Positions 61,393 to 64,000 of a stretch of DNA of 64,000 nt are shown here, one piece after another (the stretch's first letter is position 1; the number at the start of each line of letters is the position of its first letter). A program made the translations under genes and the position numbers. The DNA is taken from assembly GCA_014898415.1 (NCBI GenBank), contig RCTD01000020.1, positions 868,001-932,000 on the forward strand. Reading direction: 5' to 3'. A model generated the notes under the pieces. That model searched no databases. It was not told the DNA's origin and was given only the letters and a program-made list of their open reading frames with translations. This DNA is from Stromatinia cepivora (lineage: Eukaryota; Ascomycota; Leotiomycetes; Helotiales; Sclerotiniaceae).

Positions 61393-64000
61393 ATAATAAT
61401 ATATTATAATTCTTATTAATCAAAGAAATATATTATAATAAGATTTTATTATATTCAATTTATTATAAAATATATAATAAAGTATTTGCAATCATTCAAA
61501 ACTTTATAATCTGGATTCATTATAAATACGATTTAATGATCATAATGATTAAACAAGATAATAATATATTTGTTATTGAAATTATAAAAATAATATTATT
61601 TAAAAAATAAATTAAATAAAAAGATATCGAATTCGAATTATCCCTATTTTATATATATAAACCCAATAAAGGATCAGAATATATAGAATAAGAAATAATT
61701 ACAAAATAAATAAAAATATAAATTATAATAGATTTATTAAATAAATTATAAATAGAAATAATATAAGTTATTATTTATTTATATAATATAAATCCTTTGA
61801 AAGTCAAATCCTTCAAATCGTTTAATAAAATGCTCAATATATAATTCTATAATTATCTTCGCAAAAATAATCCCTTATTCATAAAAAAATATTTAATAAT
61901 TTTTATTTCAATTGGAATAGAATCTATAGATATAAATATTGAGTTTACTTTTTGAATAAAAATAAAGAAATTGGAATTAATAGGAAATGATACAAAATTA
62001 ATCCTCAAATATATATTGGATATTTAATAAACTATATCCCAGGTATATTGATTTATTATATATAGATATTCAAATTCGATAGAATTATTATTATTCGAAA
62101 TATAATGTTCAATAAGGAATTCATTTATTATATAAATTCTATCAATCGAATAATCGATATTTATATTACAAAAAAGCTTAAATAATTTACTAAAGTTCTT
62201 AATCTATAAGATTATATCGAAATGGATGGGATAATTATTCAAAACGAGGATAATTATAAAGATTTCATTTATTTATTTATTTTTATAGATCGAAAAGCCC
62301 TTGACTCATTTATTAAATATATTTCAGATCTATTGTTTATAAACAAACTGATTTTGGGGATAAATATAGATCTGAAGGGTAATAATGAGAATAAAAAAAT
62401 CGATTTAGAATTATTCAATTTATTTAATCTTTTAGGTAATAAAGATAAAATATACAATAAAAATATATAAATATTGGTCGATTTTTTTATTAGAGAAATT
62501 GAAGAAGCCGATTTTTTTATTAAAAAGTAATTATATTTTGTGGGTAAAAATATTGATATTGTTTAAAAAGATACTTATAATAATAATATGGATCCCGATT
62601 TTATTGAATATATTAATATAAGGAATATAGAGTATAAATCTATTAATTATATTATCGAAGTTCTTTGCGATATATACGAAAATGATTCAAAAACTGTTTC
62701 AATTGATCAATCTCAATATTCTAAAAGGAAATATATATATTGAAATAATCAATCAAAGTATTCTATAAAGGAAATCCAATTATTATAAAGATTGCTGTGT
62801 TTTATATATTCATTTGATCGATTTATAAAGGATTCGCGGATTTATAATCTCGAATAAATATTTAAAAGAATTCGTATTATAAGGATTGAAATACTTAGGG
62901 TTTAGATCAATTTGTTTGAGTTTCAATTATATGATTATTATTCAAAGTTATCTTTTTTTCGGGAATCATTTGGTTCTTGTATTTTAGAGTAACCAATATA
63001 TATATAAAGGCAATTATATATACAACAATATTATCAAGGGAACGATCCCAATACTAGATCCTATATAGAAATTGTTATATTTCAAAGAATAGATTTAATA
63101 GGATTACTTTGTTTAAATAATTTTCATTCTATATTCTGATTTGATTAATAAAGAATAAATGATATAAAGAAGTATTTTTAATTTATAATAATTTATAATA
63201 TAATCATTATTGGAATTAAAGCAAAACCATTACTACCTTCTATCTAATCTATAATCAATAAATTATAAATAATATTATTTCCTCGAATTCATATATTTGC
63301 AGTTTCAAAATTACTTTGTTTTTATTATCAATTAGAAGATTATCAAATAGAATATTAATTCAAATAAGATTGCGATCTTAAGATTAATAATTTTAAGATT
63401 AAGAAAATCTGGTGTAAAATCGATTTTGGATCGGAATCTACAAAAGCGATTCCTTTTTAATAAATATTTATATATAAATATGATGATCAAGATCTAATCA
63501 TTTATTATCATTTATATTTAGTAATATAAAGAGATCTCTAAATTAAGAATACTATTGAGATTATTTATATTATTATATTAATAAGCCGATCATTCCGAAT
63601 CATAATAATAATTATTATTAAATATAATTTCGAAACAAAGTAATACAATATAATCAATGCTTTTATCAATATTCTGTATAATCTTTCCGATACTCCAATT
63701 ATATATTATTTATTTGATGAATATAAAATCCCAAACAAAAATGTTATAATCGATCAAGCTTTATATAGTCTACGAGATTCCTCAATTATATGGTTTAGGG
63801 ATTTCATTCGGATATTCGAAAAATTAAGATTGGTATAATACAAAAAGGAATTATATTTATATATTAACCCAAAATATATTATTATAATTCTTTTCTTTGT
63901 AAACAATATTTAGATCATTTATTATAAGAAAAACGAATCAACTATTATAAAGATTATCGAAGAAATCAAAGTTATATATAAGCTATAAGATCTAAGAAAC
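61393..64000 (+). mobile_element. Copia-2c: integrase end, linker and RT, running off the window
   Basis: Resumes with TSD ATAAT and AATATATTATAATTC, collinear with Copia-2b read in reverse from about 39925 leftward. The window ends inside RT, so RNase H, the 3' region and the 3' LTR are not seen. Confidence 0.9.
61398..64000 (+). pseudogene. Copia-2c integrase, linker and RT remnant
   Basis: A 61-residue integrase zone is hardly readable up to about 61800. An open frame at 62222-62470 encodes IDRKALDSFIKYISDLL and an acidic linker collinear with 38995-38813 of Copia-2b. RT from about 62970 includes YNIINAFINILYNLSDTPII (about 63640), IIDQALYSLRDSSIIWFRDF (about 63750) and FFVNNI (about 63890-63910) in place of the FVDDI catalytic box. 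Both aspartates are read as asparagine, the G-to-A result of RIP. Confidence 0.8.

Noticed and set aside
61195..61419. Plus-strand frames with repeated T-I-L (also at 54655)
   Set aside because: They lie wholly in the Copia-3a LTRs and arise from the 9-bp repeat.
5400..64000. tRNA, rRNA, CRISPR or intact host genes in the AT-rich island
   Set aside because: None was recognised on either strand; every protein-like stretch that could be placed belongs to a transposon or is a minisatellite artefact.
5400..64000. Centromere or mitochondrial DNA as explanation for the extreme AT content
   Set aside because: The chain of LTR elements with target duplications and transition-only decay explains it. 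Centromere function cannot be judged from sequence alone, and no mitochondrial genes are present.

Overview
The window looks like nuclear DNA of a filamentous ascomycete (Pezizomycotina). The evidence is a short-intron bZIP stress regulator of the Atf1/AtfA type, fungal Ty1/copia and chromodomain Ty3/gypsy elements, a Fot1/pogo transposon, and very strong C-to-T/G-to-A decay typical of repeat-induced point mutation (RIP). A leotiomycete is a guess from the Atf1 protein only.

Layout. (1) 1-3.7 kb: one intact host gene, atf1, with a long low-complexity leader and three exons. (2) 3.7-5.4 kb: a gene-free border whose base composition slides from mixed to almost pure AT, with a purine-rich simple-repeat tract and a (GAGATTT) array. 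(3) 5.4-64 kb: an AT-rich island made almost wholly of transposons inserted into transposons, reconstructed from LTR ends, 5-bp target-site duplications (TSDs) and one empty site. No intact host gene was found there.

Left nest: a Ty3/gypsy remnant (Gypsy-2, 5418 to about 27755) contains Copia-1a (9169-27181, TSD TTATA). Copia-1a contains chromovirus Gypsy-1 (10305-22834, TSD GATAT). Gypsy-1 contains a small non-autonomous LTR element (11214-13665, TSD AATTT) and Copia-1b (15998-21478, TSD ATATT).

Right nest: Copia-2a (from 29893) is split by Copia-2b (from 32074, minus strand). Copia-2b holds a solo LTR (34016-34325), a Fot1/pogo transposon (34585-36435, TSD TA) and a Copia-3 LTR (40151). 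That LTR is split by Copia-1c (40349), which is split by Copia-1d (42479), which holds Copia-1e (43847-49301, TSD ATATA) and is split by Copia-2c (52003, running off the window). Copia-2c holds Copia-3a (54590-61392, TSD ATAAT). This is seven insertion levels, most of them still open at the right edge.

All transposon genes are broken by stop codons of the RIP type. The observations most worth a second look are a decayed, apparently intron-containing antisense gene between pol and the 3' LTR of Copia-2b, an LTR-flanked element built of minisatellites, chromodomain gypsy copies that have lost the reverse transcriptase, and a 9-bp repeat that differs by exactly four units between the two LTRs of one element. 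All protein matches are from reading by eye, without database searches.
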